A stretch of DNA of 38,661 nt. It comes from an uncultured Campylobacter sp. (GTDB lineage Bacteria > Campylobacterota > Campylobacteria > Campylobacterales > Campylobacteraceae). Below are positions 21,464 through 30,014 of this stretch, one piece after another. A model generated the notes under the pieces. It was not told the DNA's origin and did not search any database. It worked only from the letters and a program-made list of their open reading frames with translations. The stretch is taken from the NCBI RefSeq assembly GCF_937997465.1, contig NZ_CALKTQ010000174.1:1-38661 (forward strand), in the 5' to 3' direction. Made by a program: the position numbers and the translations under genes. Every line of letters starts with the position of its first letter. Position 1 is the stretch's first letter.

Positions 21464-22134
21464 TGCGTCCTCTTTGAGTGTGAATTATTAAAAAAATAGA
21501 CTAAAAATAGCACCGCAAAGCTTATAAACAGCATAATCGCCGAATAAACGTGCGCCTTAGTATAGTCCATGAGCTCGACGGCCTCGTAGATGGCGATGCT
21601 GGCGACTTTGGTTTTGTCTCCGACGCTACCGCCTATCATCAGCACGACGCCAAACTCGCCCAAGGTATGCGCAAAACTCACTATGAGAGCGGTTAAAAGC
21701 GAGGGTTTGATGTTTGGCAGAGCGACCCTAAAAAGCGTCTCCCATTTGCCTTTGCCTAGCGAATAGCTCGCCTCAAAAAGGCTCTTTGGCAGGCTCGCAA
21801 AGCCCGCCTGAAGCGGCTGAAACATAAATGGTAGCGAGTAAATGCAACTAGCGATGATGAGGCCTGAAAAGTTAAAAACCAAGCGGATATCAAAGGTTTC
21901 CTCAAAAAATTTGCCTAAAAAATTATAAGGCGAGAGAAAAACCAGCATATAAAATCCCAGCACCGAAGGCGGCAGCACGAGAGGCAGCGAGATCACGGCT
22001 TCTAGCACGGGTTTAAATTTAAAACTCGCACGGCTAAGCCAAAACGCAACCGGCAACACGAGAAAAAACAAGATCGCAGTCGAGATAAAAGCAAGCTTTA
22101 GCGAGAGGTAAAAGGGCGTAAAATCGATATTCAT
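21460..22134 (-). CDS. modB: Molybdate ABC transporter permease ModB
   Basis: Inner-membrane permease of 224 residues with five to six helices. The ABC-permease EAA loop is EASYSLGKGKWETLFRVALPNIKPSLL (about 121-147), and SLPLVLPPSVLGFYML (about 49-64) and FAHTLGEFGVVLMIGG (about 154-169) are characteristic of ModB/CysT-like permeases. It forms the channel for molybdate (or tungstate) with ModA and ModC. Four-base overlaps link it to modC upstream and to the redoxin gene downstream. Confidence 0.93.
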   Translation of the reverse strand: MNIDFTPFYLSLKLAFISTAILFFLVLPVAFWLSRASFKFKPVLEAVISLPLVLPPSVLGFYMLVFLSPYNFLGKFFEETFDIRLVFNFSGLIIASCIYSLPFMFQPLQAGFASLPKSLFEASYSLGKGKWETLFRVALPNIKPSLLTALIVSFAHTLGEFGVVLMIGGSVGDKTKVASIAIYEAVELMDYTKAHVYSAIMLFISFAVLFLVYFFNNSHSKRTQ

Positions 22135-23051
22135 CTCGGCTCGCTTTGCGCGTAAATTTCAGCGTTTCGTTCGTCAAATTTGTCGTTTTCGCTACCGCTT
22201 TTTTGCAAATTTAGCCCAAACGCCTTGGCACTTATTGCCGCTTCGTCGCCCGCTTTTAAATTTGCAGCTTCCGCCGCGCTTAGAGCCACCTCGCAAAGCT
22301 GCTGACCGACGGGAACGACGGCTACGTAGATGGCGTCGTGCTTTGATATCTCTAAAATTTTAACCGGCAGGCTAAATTTCTGCGAGCCGCTGTGGCGCAA
22401 AAATATCTCGCCCGGGCTGCCTTCTTGCGCGATTTTACCGCCGTCAAGCACGAAAACTTTTGAGGCGAGTTTGTAGATCTCCGCGACGTCGTGACTGACC
22501 AAAATCGTCGTCATATCAAACTCGGCGTGCACCTTGGCAAGGTAGTCTTGCAGCTTTTCGCGCATGGCGTTATCAAGGGCCGAGAGCGGCTCGTCGAGGA
22601 GTAAAATTTCTGGCTTTCGCATTAGGGCGCGGGCTAGGGCGGCGCGCTGCTTTTGACCGCCCGAGAGCTGCGAGATGGCGGCGTTTTCTAGCGAGCTCAT
22701 CTCGACGAGACCCAGCAGTTTGCGGGCTAAATTTACGTCGTGATTTGCAAAAAGCAGATTTTTCATCACGTTCATATTTGGAAAAAGCGCGTAGTCTTGA
22801 AATAAAAACCCGATATTTCGGCTTTGGGGCGGTGTGAAGTTTTTACCGTCAAATAGCGTCTGGCCGCCTGCTTTTATCGTTCCGCTATCAGGCGTTTCAA
22901 AGCCCGCGATTAGCCGCAGTATCGTAGTTTTGCCGCTACCGCTTTTGCCGTAAAGAGCGACGAATTCGCCCTTTTTTACGTTCAAATTTACATCTAAATC
23001 AAATTTCCCGTTTGCGCCGTTTAGGCTTTTTATGCAGTCTAGTTCTATCAT
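22131..23051 (-). CDS. modC: Molybdate ABC transporter ATP-binding protein ModC
   Basis: ATPase of the molybdate importer, 306 residues. Walker A is GKSGSGKTT (about 35-43), the Q-loop is in FLFQDYALFP, the signature motif is LSGGQKQRAALARAL, and Walker B is ILLLDEPLSALD. The H-loop is in ILVSHDVAEI. The C-terminal part (about 222-285) looks like a TOBE domain (VKILEISKHDAIYVAVV and AGDEAAISAKAFGL), which senses molybdate in ModC proteins, with a short charged tail. The gene precedes modB and overlaps both neighbours by four bases. Confidence 0.93.
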   Translation of the reverse strand: MIELDCIKSLNGANGKFDLDVNLNVKKGEFVALYGKSGSGKTTILRLIAGFETPDSGTIKAGGQTLFDGKNFTPPQSRNIGFLFQDYALFPNMNVMKNLLFANHDVNLARKLLGLVEMSSLENAAISQLSGGQKQRAALARALMRKPEILLLDEPLSALDNAMREKLQDYLAKVHAEFDMTTILVSHDVAEIYKLASKVFVLDGGKIAQEGSPGEIFLRHSGSQKFSLPVKILEISKHDAIYVAVVPVGQQLCEVALSAAEAANLKAGDEAAISAKAFGLNLQKSGSENDKFDERNAEIYAQSEPR

Positions 23052-23428
23052 GCGATGTAGAGCGAGGTTGCCTTGACGTAGGCGTAAATTTGATCGCCGA
23101 GCGCTAAATTTAGCCGCTTTAGCGATGCCGTGGAGATGATGCTTTCAAACTCAAATTTGCCCGCATTTAGATGCAGCGAGCTTGTGATCTCGCCTTTTTG
23201 GATATCTGAAATCTCGGCTTTTATCTCGTTTGAGACCGAGCAGTTTAAAAGCGGGGAGGTAGCGACGAAGACGTCCGAGCTTTTAAAGCCTAGCCAAACT
23301 TCGTCGCCGATTTTTAAATTTTGCAGATTTTCCAAGGATAGCATTTTTAGGCTTAAATTTTCGGCGCTAAACTCAAAAACGCTAACGCCGTCGTTTTGCT
23401 CTATTGCCGAAATTTTAGCCTTTATCAC
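23048..23428 (-). CDS. Di-Mop (TOBE) molybdate-binding protein
   Basis: Small cytoplasmic protein of 126 residues made of two TOBE/Mop-like halves: IKAKISAIEQNDGVSVFEF...GDEVWLGFKSSDVFVA and IKAEISDIQKGEITSSLHL...GDQIYAYVKATSLYIA. Such molbindins bind molybdate or tungstate and may store it or pass it to cofactor synthesis. It stands between modA and modC with four-base overlaps on both sides, as in the C. jejuni mod locus. Confidence 0.85.
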   Translation of the reverse strand: MIKAKISAIEQNDGVSVFEFSAENLSLKMLSLENLQNLKIGDEVWLGFKSSDVFVATSPLLNCSVSNEIKAEISDIQKGEITSSLHLNAGKFEFESIISTASLKRLNLALGDQIYAYVKATSLYIA

Positions 23429-24174
23429 GGGACGACGTATCCGAATTTTCTAAAGATTTCCTTCGCGCGGTCGCTTCTGATGAAGTCGTAGAAAGCTTTT
23501 GCTTCAGGATTGTTTTCGCCGTGTTTTAGGACAACCATGCCTTGGTCGATCGGAGTGTAAAGCGCGGGATCTATAAGGATAAAGTTTTTACCCTCTTTGT
23601 ACTCGGCCATTTTTTTATCGTGCATTGCAGAAGCCGCGATAAATCCGACATCCGCAGCGCTTAGAGCTTGACTTAGAGCCTCGCCGATAGATTTTGCTAG
23701 GATGACGTTTTTCTCGACTTTATCGTAGATGCCCGCTTTTTTTAGAGCTTCGACGCTAGCTTTGCCGTACGGAGCGGTTTCAGGGTTTGCGATCGCGATG
23801 GCTTTTAGGCCTTCTACCGCGTGTATGCCCTTAGCTAGATCGATATCTCTGATCGTAAATAGAGCAAGCGCGCCCTGAGCGTATACTACGGGCTGGGTTA
23901 CGGCAAATTTGGTGTCATATAGGTCTTGTACGAATTTCATATTTGCAGCCATGAAAACGTCCGCCGGAGCGCCGTTTTTGACCTGAGTAGATAGCGCGCC
24001 GCTAGCTCCTAGAGTGACAGTTACTTTGGTGTCGGGATTTGATTTAGCAAACTCCGCTTTTAACTCGTCAAACGCGTAAGTGACGTTTGCAGCGGCAAAT
24101 ACGTTGATCTCACCAGCGTTTAGGTTAAAGGTGGCGATGGCCGCGACTACTAGCGAAAAAAATGTTTTTTTCAT
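23425..24174 (-). CDS. modA: Molybdate-binding periplasmic protein ModA
   Basis: Periplasmic solute-binding protein of 249 residues. A signal peptide is clear (KKTFFSLVVAAIATFNLNAG, cleavage around 20). The mature protein begins with INVFAAANVTYAFDELKAEF, and the ligand loops GASGALSTQVKNGAPADVFMAAN and APYGKASVEALKKAG fit the ModA/WtpA family. It binds molybdate or tungstate and delivers it to ModBC. A strong AGGAG ribosome-binding site lies within the last codons of modE, two bases upstream in gene spacing. Confidence 0.93.
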   Translation of the reverse strand: MKKTFFSLVVAAIATFNLNAGEINVFAAANVTYAFDELKAEFAKSNPDTKVTVTLGASGALSTQVKNGAPADVFMAANMKFVQDLYDTKFAVTQPVVYAQGALALFTIRDIDLAKGIHAVEGLKAIAIANPETAPYGKASVEALKKAGIYDKVEKNVILAKSIGEALSQALSAADVGFIAASAMHDKKMAEYKEGKNFILIDPALYTPIDQGMVVLKHGENNPEAKAFYDFIRSDRAKEIFRKFGYVVP

Positions 24175-24176
24175 TT

Positions 24177-24959
24177 TTATACTCCTACTATGATTTGACT
24201 TGCTTTGATGATAGCGGTGAGCTCGTCGCCCACGCCGATTTTCATATCCATCGCGCTATCTTTGGTGATGATAGAGGTTATCGTCTGATGATTGCTGATT
24301 TCTAGCACGATTTCGGCGTTTACCGAGCCGATTTTGGCCTCGATCACGCGTCCTTTTAGTAAATTTGCCGCGCTTAGTTTTAGATTTTCCTCTTTTGCGA
24401 ACATTACGCTTGGAGCTTTAAAGATAAATACGACCTTTTTGCCGACTTTTAAATTTAGATTTTTTTCAGACTCGACCGTGACGTTGGCGCGTAAAATTTC
24501 GCCGTTTGAGAGTTTGGCGCTGATTTGCGAATTTACCGCGCCCGTTTTTACTTCGGTTATCTCACAGCTTAGTTGGTTTCGCGCGCTTAGACTCATGCTC
24601 ATGCGCTGTAAATTTAAAATTTCGTTCGTATCGACGTTTATATTTGAACAAACTTTTTCTAAAAATATCTTTTGGCTCTCTAGCATCGCGTCGTATAGCG
24701 CGATCATCTTTTTGCCGTACGGCGTGAGCTCCGAGCCGCTGTTTTTCTTGTTGCCTTCGGCTCTTGCGATTAGCGGTTCGTCCGAGCGGTTATTTAGCGC
24801 GTCTAGGCTGTCCCATGCGTTTTTGTACGAGATGCCGACATACTCGGCTGCTTTTGTTATGCTTTTGGTGTGCTCGACGGCCTTTAAAAGCTCTATATGC
24901 TTGGCTAACACCGATACGCCACTATCTAAAAATAGCTCTAAACTAACGTCTGCTTTCAT
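24177..24959 (-). CDS. modE: Molybdate-responsive regulator ModE
   Basis: DNA-binding repressor of 260 residues with an N-terminal winged helix (about 15-80: LLKAVEHTKSITKAAEYVGISYKNAWDSLDALN and SELTPYGKKMIALYD) and two C-terminal TOBE/Mop domains (about 125-190 and 195-260) that bind molybdate. When molybdate-bound, ModE proteins repress the mod genes; as first gene of the operon it probably autoregulates. GGGAGAT precedes the ATG. A 14-bp palindrome in the divergent region (25007-25020) is a candidate operator. Confidence 0.9.
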   Translation of the reverse strand: MKADVSLELFLDSGVSVLAKHIELLKAVEHTKSITKAAEYVGISYKNAWDSLDALNNRSDEPLIARAEGNKKNSGSELTPYGKKMIALYDAMLESQKIFLEKVCSNINVDTNEILNLQRMSMSLSARNQLSCEITEVKTGAVNSQISAKLSNGEILRANVTVESEKNLNLKVGKKVVFIFKAPSVMFAKEENLKLSAANLLKGRVIEAKIGSVNAEIVLEISNHQTITSIITKDSAMDMKIGVGDELTAIIKASQIIVGV

Positions 24960-25006
24960 GAAAATCTCCCAAATTTATCAGTATAAAAAAATAATTTGCT
25001 AGGAAG

Positions 25007-25020
25007 TATATTTAAATATA
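25007..25020. promoter_or_regulatory. Palindrome in the modE-mlaA divergent region, candidate operator
   Basis: TATATTTAAATATA is perfectly self-complementary and lies 48 bp before the modE ATG. ModE operators of proteobacteria carry TATATA-like half-sites, so this is a plausible but unproven ModE site. An AT-rich promoter element could look the same. Confidence 0.35.
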
Positions 25021-25141
25021 TATGAAAAATAACTTAAATAAACTTCGTAATACCGGGCATTTTGAAATTTATAAATTTAAAAGCTACATTGAGATAAAAT
25101 CCTAAGTTACTGCCTTTGCAGACTTGAAATTCGGAGATTTG

Positions 25142-25843
25142 ATGAGAAAATTTTTACTCTCTCTTTTGCTTTTTTTTAGTTGCGTTTTTGCCGAACAAAC
25201 GCAAGAAAAGAGCGAATTTGACGACGAATTTACCCAGCCTAGCGAGATTTTCGATCCGCTTAGCGGTTATAATAGAATGATGACAGGGTTTAATGATTTT
25301 ATGTACGTAAACGCCATCCATCCCGCGATAAAAGGCTACAACTACGTAGTGCCCGAGGCTGCCAGAACTGCGGTGGGAAATTTTTTTGACAACCTTTTAT
25401 ATCCCGTTCGCTTTGTAAATAACCTCTTGCAGTTTAAATTTAGCGAGGCCGGCGAAGAGACGCTGAGATTTTTAGCAAACACGATCATCGGCTTTGGCGG
25501 GCTAACCGACGGCGCGAAATACTACAATCTGCAGCGCCATGACGAGGATTTTGGCCAGACGCTTGGATACTGGGGCGTGGGTAGCGGGTTTCACGTGGTT
25601 TTACCGTTTATCGGCCCGTCAAATTTACGCGATATCGTCGGTCTAGTCGGCGATTATTATCTCGATCCCATCAGCTATGTAAAGCCGGCTCTAGACTCCT
25701 TTGCGATAAAAACTTTCCGTCAGGGCAACCTTTTGTCTTTACATCCAGATGCTTACGACAATCTTAAAAAAGACGCGATCGACCTGTATCCGTTTCTACG
25801 CGACGCCTACGAACAGCGCCGCAACCACTTAATAAAGGAATAA
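25142..25843 (+). CDS. mlaA: MlaA/VacJ family outer-membrane lipid asymmetry protein
   Basis: Removes mislocalised phospholipids from the outer leaflet and passes them to a periplasmic carrier. The ATG at 25142 is chosen over the TTG at 25124 because GGAGAT precedes it and a signal peptide then begins directly (RKFLLSLLLFFSCVFA). Either C14 as a lipidation site or cleavage after VFA is possible. The 233-residue product shows DPLSGYNRMMTGFNDFMYVNAI, PVRFVNNLLQFKF, GFGGLTDGAKYYNL and QTLGYWGVGSGFHVVLPFIGPSNLRD, the core MlaA signature. It heads an operon with an MlaC-like and an RND-type gene. Confidence 0.92.
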   Translation: MRKFLLSLLLFFSCVFAEQTQEKSEFDDEFTQPSEIFDPLSGYNRMMTGFNDFMYVNAIHPAIKGYNYVVPEAARTAVGNFFDNLLYPVRFVNNLLQFKFSEAGEETLRFLANTIIGFGGLTDGAKYYNLQRHDEDFGQTLGYWGVGSGFHVVLPFIGPSNLRDIVGLVGDYYLDPISYVKPALDSFAIKTFRQGNLLSLHPDAYDNLKKDAIDLYPFLRDAYEQRRNHLIKE

Positions 25844-25844
25844 A

Positions 25845-26432
25845 ATGAAATTTTTAAAAATCATCCTGCTTGCGCTTTTTAGCGCGGTTAGCCTCTTTGC
25901 GATCAGCGAGGATCAGATAAAACCTACGATGCAAAAAACGACGCAAGACGCCATCGAGGTGCTAAAAAACGCAAATTTGAGCAAAGACGAGAAAATAAGT
26001 AAAATTTTCGCCGTTTTTGATCCATATTTCGACTACGAGCAGATGTCTAAAATCGCCCTAAACAAGCGCTACAACAACCTAAATGCCGAGCAAAAGGCTA
26101 AATTTAATAAAGCTTTTGAAGAGAGGTTAAAATCAAGTTACGTCGATAAACTTTTAAGCTATAAAAACCAAACTATAAATTTTAAAGACGCTACCAAACC
26201 AAACGAAAATCGCTACTTTCTAAACGCCGATCTAGTTGGCGAGGACGGTAAAAACTACGGCTTTACGTATAAATTTTACAACGCCAAAGAGCGTGGCTGG
26301 CTCATTTACGACGTCGAAATTTTAGGCGTTAGCATCATCCAGACCTACCGCAGTCAGTTTGATAGCTTGATGGAAAACGAGAGCTTTGAAAATTTGCTTA
26401 GCAAGCTAAACTCCGTCCAAGCTCCGCAATAA
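25845..26432 (+). CDS. mlaC: MlaC-like periplasmic phospholipid carrier
   Basis: Periplasmic carrier of 195 residues of the MlaC/Ttg2D family. A signal peptide spans about 1-19 (LKIILLALFSAVSLFA). The body has FDPYFDYEQMSKIAL, LNAEQKAKFNKAFEERLKSSYVDKLLSY and WLIYDVEILGVSIIQTYRSQFDSLM, the typical MlaC C-terminal signature. It should ferry phospholipid between MlaA and an inner-membrane system. It starts one base after the mlaA stop and is followed after 7 bp by a large RND protein, which in this lineage may replace the MlaFEDB ABC transporter. Confidence 0.88.
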   Translation: MKFLKIILLALFSAVSLFAISEDQIKPTMQKTTQDAIEVLKNANLSKDEKISKIFAVFDPYFDYEQMSKIALNKRYNNLNAEQKAKFNKAFEERLKSSYVDKLLSYKNQTINFKDATKPNENRYFLNADLVGEDGKNYGFTYKFYNAKERGWLIYDVEILGVSIIQTYRSQFDSLMENESFENLLSKLNSVQAPQ

Positions 26433-26439
26433 GGCGCTG

Positions 26440-28899
26440 ATGAAGCGGATTTTTAAATTTATCGTCAACTTTCCAAAGAGCGCTATCGCAGGCGTACTGA
26501 CCGCGACGCTCTTTTTTGGATATTTCAGCGGCAAGCTCGAGGTGGACGCGTCTACCGAGACACTGCTACTTGAAAACGATAAAGACTTAGCCGTCTTTAG
26601 GGACGTTTTTAAACGTTACGTTAGCCCTAACTACCTAGTCATCGCCTATACGCCAAAAGACGATCTGCTCGCGCCCTCTACGCTTAAAAAGATAGAAAAT
26701 TTAAGCCGCGAACTAGAAAAAAACGAGCTTGTATCAAGCGTCATTTCTATATTAAACATCCCGCTGCTTCAAAGCGGAACTAACGATCTTAGCGAGCTAG
26801 TTAAGCACGTACCAAGCCTTGTCGATGCCGATATAAACAAAACCTTGGTGCGACGCGAGTTTGTGGATAGTCCGCTATATACGAACAACCTCGTTAGCCG
26901 CGACCTAAAAACTACGGCGATCGTGCTAAATTTAAAGACCGACGAGAAATATCAAAGCATACTAAACGAGCGAAACGCCCTGCTAAACGCCAAGATTGAC
27001 GGCAACATCACCAGCGAGCAAAAACAGCGCCTAAGCGCCGTAAATGCGCAGTTTAAGGCTCACCGCGACGAAGCGCGTATAAAAGAGCACGCCGCGATCG
27101 AGCAGATACGCGAGACGATAGCGAAATTTGGCGGCGGCGAAAGCCTATTTTTAGGCGGGGCAAATATGATCGCGGATGATATGGTGAGCTTCGTGCGCTC
27201 GGATCTTGCAACCTACGGCATCAGCGTGACTCTGCTTTTGGTCTTTTGCCTTTGGCTGTTTTTTAGGCAGATTCGCTACATCGTTATGCCGATTTTTATC
27301 TGCGTGATTAGCGTTATTTGGGCGAGCGGGTTGTTTGGGTTTTTCGGCTGGGAGATCACGGTGATTAGCTCAAACTACATCGCTCTTCAGCTCATCATCA
27401 CTATCTCCGTCGTCATACACCTGATCGTGAGCTACCGCGAGTTTTGCATCACAAAGCCGCATCTTAGCAACCGTCAACTAGTCTATCTCACGTTGCGCGA
27501 TAAGGCCAGTCCGTCGTTTTTTGCGATATTTACGACCGTTATCGGCTTTTTGTCGCTTGCGCTTTCTGATATCAAACCGATCATAATGCTAGGTATCATG
27601 ATGAGTGTGTCGATCTCTATCTCGCTGGTGCTTGCGTTTTTGCTATTTGGCTCCGCGACGGCGCTGATGCCAAAGCTCGCTCCCGTTAGGACGTTTGAGG
27701 ATAAATTTAGCTTTACCAAGCACTGCGCCACATTTGCGCTAAATCACAGCCGCGCTGTTTATGCTATTAGCCTTGCGGTGCTTATTTTCGGGCTTTACGG
27801 TATCTCAAAGCTAAAAGTCGAAAACAGCTTTATAAGCTATTTTAAAGATACGACCGAAATCCACAAGGGCATGCAGGTGATCGATACGAAGCTAGGCGGC
27901 ACGGTGCCGGTCGATATATTGATCAAATTTAACAAGCCCAAATTTAACGAAAAAGCGGCCAAAAACGAGCCTAAAGACGAATTTGACGACGAATTTGCCG
28001 CTAGCGCGAAAGAGGATAAATACTGGTTTAATCAGCATAAAATCGACGTCGCGAAAAAGGTGCACAACTATCTAGAAAATAAGCGCTTTATCGGGCAAGC
28101 GAGCAGCCTAAACACGGTCGTAAAGATCGTCGAGCGCATCACGCAAAAGCCCGCCGACGGCCTCATGCTCTCGATCCTATACGAACAGATCCCGCAAAAG
28201 TACAAAGACATAATCCTAAGCCCCTACGTAAGCATAAAAGATAACGAGCTGCGCTTTACCGCGCGAACTCTTGATAGCGACGACGCGCTACGTAGGGACG
28301 AGTTTTTGCGCGAGCTTAGAACCGATATCGCAAATTTGATAGCAAACGACAACGCAAGCGTGCAAGTTAGCGGCGCGATGGTGCTTTATAACAACCTCCT
28401 TCAAAGCCTCATCGCCTCGCAAGTCGATTCTTTTGGTTTTGTTATCTTGTCGCTTTTTATCGTTTTTTGTATTATTTTTAAAAGCATAAAGCTCGCCGCC
28501 ATCGCCATCACGTCAAATTTAATCCCGCTTTGCGCGGTGTTTGGCGTCATGGGCGTGCTGGGCATTCCGCTTGATATCATGAGTATTACGATAGCAGCTA
28601 TCAGCATAGGCATCGGCGTGGACGACATCATCCACTACATCCACCGCCTAAAAATCGAGCTTCGCAGCAAAAACGTCGCCGAGTCGATCAAGGCCTCGCA
28701 CGCCAGTATCGGCTACGCGATGTACTACACCTCGTTTGCGATCATCCTGGGTTTTAGCATCATGGTAACGAGCAACTTTATCCCGACGATATATTTCGGA
28801 CTTCTGACCGATCTTGTTATGATAATGATGTTGTTGGGGGCGCTAGTATTGCTGCCAACCTTAATCAAAACCTTTTACCGGGCTAGGATCCCCCGCTGA
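26440..28899 (+). CDS. RND superfamily (MMPL/HpnN-like) lipid transporter
   Basis: Inner-membrane transporter of 819 residues. One N-terminal helix is followed by a periplasmic domain (about 35-245), five helices (about 250-405), another helix near 435, a second periplasmic domain (about 455-645) and a final block of helices (about 655-815). The two-fold layout without an outer-membrane partner matches the MMPL/HpnN branch. GIGVDDIIHYIHRLK (about 725-739) is a conserved helix motif with acidic residues for proton coupling. Operon position after mlaA and mlaC points to phospholipid transfer. The TGA stop (28897-28899) coincides with the left boundary of palindromic element copy 3. Confidence 0.85.
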   Translation: MKRIFKFIVNFPKSAIAGVLTATLFFGYFSGKLEVDASTETLLLENDKDLAVFRDVFKRYVSPNYLVIAYTPKDDLLAPSTLKKIENLSRELEKNELVSSVISILNIPLLQSGTNDLSELVKHVPSLVDADINKTLVRREFVDSPLYTNNLVSRDLKTTAIVLNLKTDEKYQSILNERNALLNAKIDGNITSEQKQRLSAVNAQFKAHRDEARIKEHAAIEQIRETIAKFGGGESLFLGGANMIADDMVSFVRSDLATYGISVTLLLVFCLWLFFRQIRYIVMPIFICVISVIWASGLFGFFGWEITVISSNYIALQLIITISVVIHLIVSYREFCITKPHLSNRQLVYLTLRDKASPSFFAIFTTVIGFLSLALSDIKPIIMLGIMMSVSISISLVLAFLLFGSATALMPKLAPVRTFEDKFSFTKHCATFALNHSRAVYAISLAVLIFGLYGISKLKVENSFISYFKDTTEIHKGMQVIDTKLGGTVPVDILIKFNKPKFNEKAAKNEPKDEFDDEFAASAKEDKYWFNQHKIDVAKKVHNYLENKRFIGQASSLNTVVKIVERITQKPADGLMLSILYEQIPQKYKDIILSPYVSIKDNELRFTARTLDSDDALRRDEFLRELRTDIANLIANDNASVQVSGAMVLYNNLLQSLIASQVDSFGFVILSLFIVFCIIFKSIKLAAIAITSNLIPLCAVFGVMGVLGIPLDIMSITIAAISIGIGVDDIIHYIHRLKIELRSKNVAESIKASHASIGYAMYYTSFAIILGFSIMVTSNFIPTIYFGLLTDLVMIMMLLGALVLLPTLIKTFYRARIPR

Positions 28900-29021
28900 T
28901 TCCCCATAAACGACGGATTTCAAAAGTAGTTTTTGATTAAGGCGCTCGGTCACATACCATATGTATGCTCTCGTCACGCCTAATCAAAAACTATTTAAAC
29001 TACGCCTATTCTGTCTGGAAT
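28899..29021. repeat. Palindromic element, copy 3 (123 bp, divergent stem)
   Basis: Ends ATTCC (28899-28903) and GGAAT (29017-29021); arms nearly identical to copies 1 and 2. The main stem has another sequence altogether: TAGTTTTTGATTAAGGCG (28927-28944) with CGCCTAATCAAAAACTA (28977-28993). It still pairs fully, with one bulged base next to the GC block at the same place as in copy 2. Inner hairpin CATAC (28953-28957), loop CATAT, GTATG (28963-28967). Lies between the convergent RND and BON-lipoprotein genes. Confidence 0.88.
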
Positions 29022-29133
29022 GTTTGTCTCTTGTCCTGGTAAATTTGCAAATTTGGCTTCTTAAATTTAGAACGTGCGGTGTGTGCCTTGGAGGATAAAA
29101 TCTTTAAATTTAACTCAAATTTGAAGGGAAAAA

Positions 29134-29742
29134 CTACTCTTTCATAACCTTAAGAAAAGAGTAAACATCCCGCACGCCTTCGATGTGTTTGGCATACCAG
29201 ATCGCGTGTTTTTCCTGCTCGATATCGGTGATGATGCCGGTAAATACGACGTTGCATTGCACTACGCTTACTCTCACGCTTGTGCCACTGATTATGCTGT
29301 CTTTAAAAAAATTATTTTTTAAATTTAACATTATGGCGAGGTTACTTTCACATTCGCCGCCGTCGCTAGGGAATCTAATATACGTATAAATTTTACTCAC
29401 GCCGTCGGTGTTTTTGGCTAGTTCTACGAGTTTAGTTTTGTGCTCGGCGTCAGGCACCACGCCGATGAGATACACGTCTCCATAAAAACTCTCGACGTCA
29501 ACGTTTAGGTTGCTAAGCCCGCTTGAGGCTAAAATTTTAGTCTGGATTTTTGTTTTTATAAATTTATCTTTCGTTATCGAATAAATACCGCGCTCGTCTT
29601 TACTGATCTGGTAGGCGTCGTAGACGTTTATGCCAGTTAGCGGCGTCACGGTCGTAAAGAGCTCAAGACAACCGCCGAGGAAAAAAATCGGCGAAAAAAT
29701 GAGAAGGTTTTTTAAAAAAAATCGCGCAAATAGCTTTTTCAT
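29134..29742 (-). CDS. BON-domain lipoprotein
   Basis: Periplasmic lipoprotein of 202 residues. The lipobox is FLGGC with C25 after a hydrophobic signal segment. Two BON-like domains follow (about 60-125: KIQTKILASSGLSNLNVDVESFYGDVYLIGVV; about 135-200: NFFKDSIISGTSVRVSVVQCNVVFTGII). BON proteins such as YraP and OsmY bind phospholipid and support envelope integrity, fitting its position opposite an Mla-like operon. The ribosome-binding site is weak. No operon partner on the same strand. Confidence 0.82.
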   Translation of the reverse strand: MKKLFARFFLKNLLIFSPIFFLGGCLELFTTVTPLTGINVYDAYQISKDERGIYSITKDKFIKTKIQTKILASSGLSNLNVDVESFYGDVYLIGVVPDAEHKTKLVELAKNTDGVSKIYTYIRFPSDGGECESNLAIMLNLKNNFFKDSIISGTSVRVSVVQCNVVFTGIITDIEQEKHAIWYAKHIEGVRDVYSFLKVMKE

Positions 29743-29806
29743 CGCCGACCCATAAAATTTTCTCCAAATACTATAGAAATCAAACTAAAATTTATATAAA
29801 TTTAGT

Positions 29807-29812
29807 TATAAT
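29807..29812 (+). promoter_or_regulatory. Probable -10 box for tRNA-Sec
   Basis: TATAAT in the same AATTTAGTTATAAT context as at 4352-4357, about 21 nt before the tRNA 5' end. Confidence 0.5.
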
Positions 29813-29833
29813 CGCGCTCATCATCTAAAGACG

Positions 29834-29932
29834 CGGAGGATAAAGCGATCTGGTGGCGCTCGCGGACTTCAAATCCGATGGCGGGGCGGTTGACCGCTTC
29901 GCGGGGAGTTCGATTCTCTCATCCTCTCGCCA
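29834..29932 (+). tRNA. selC: tRNA-Sec (anticodon UCA)
   Basis: Selenocysteine tRNA of about 99 nt. The anticodon arm is CGGA-CTTCAAA-TCCG with UCA at the centre. A long D region (AGCG...CGCT), an extra arm closed by GCGG-TTGA-CCGC, a T arm with TTCGATT and an encoded CCA end at 29930-29932 fit tRNA-Sec. The acceptor pairs GGAGGAT (29835-29841) with ATCCTCT, but the outermost position is C opposite C if the normal 8-bp length is assumed, so the 5' end could be 29833 with a bulge. It decodes the UGA in selD and presumably in a formate dehydrogenase outside this window. Confidence 0.9.
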
Positions 29933-30014
29933 AACTTCTAAATTTATTATCTTAAAACAAGCAAAATTCAGCTACAATAAGCCGTTTATATTAAATTAAT
30001 TTAAGGTTTTTCTT

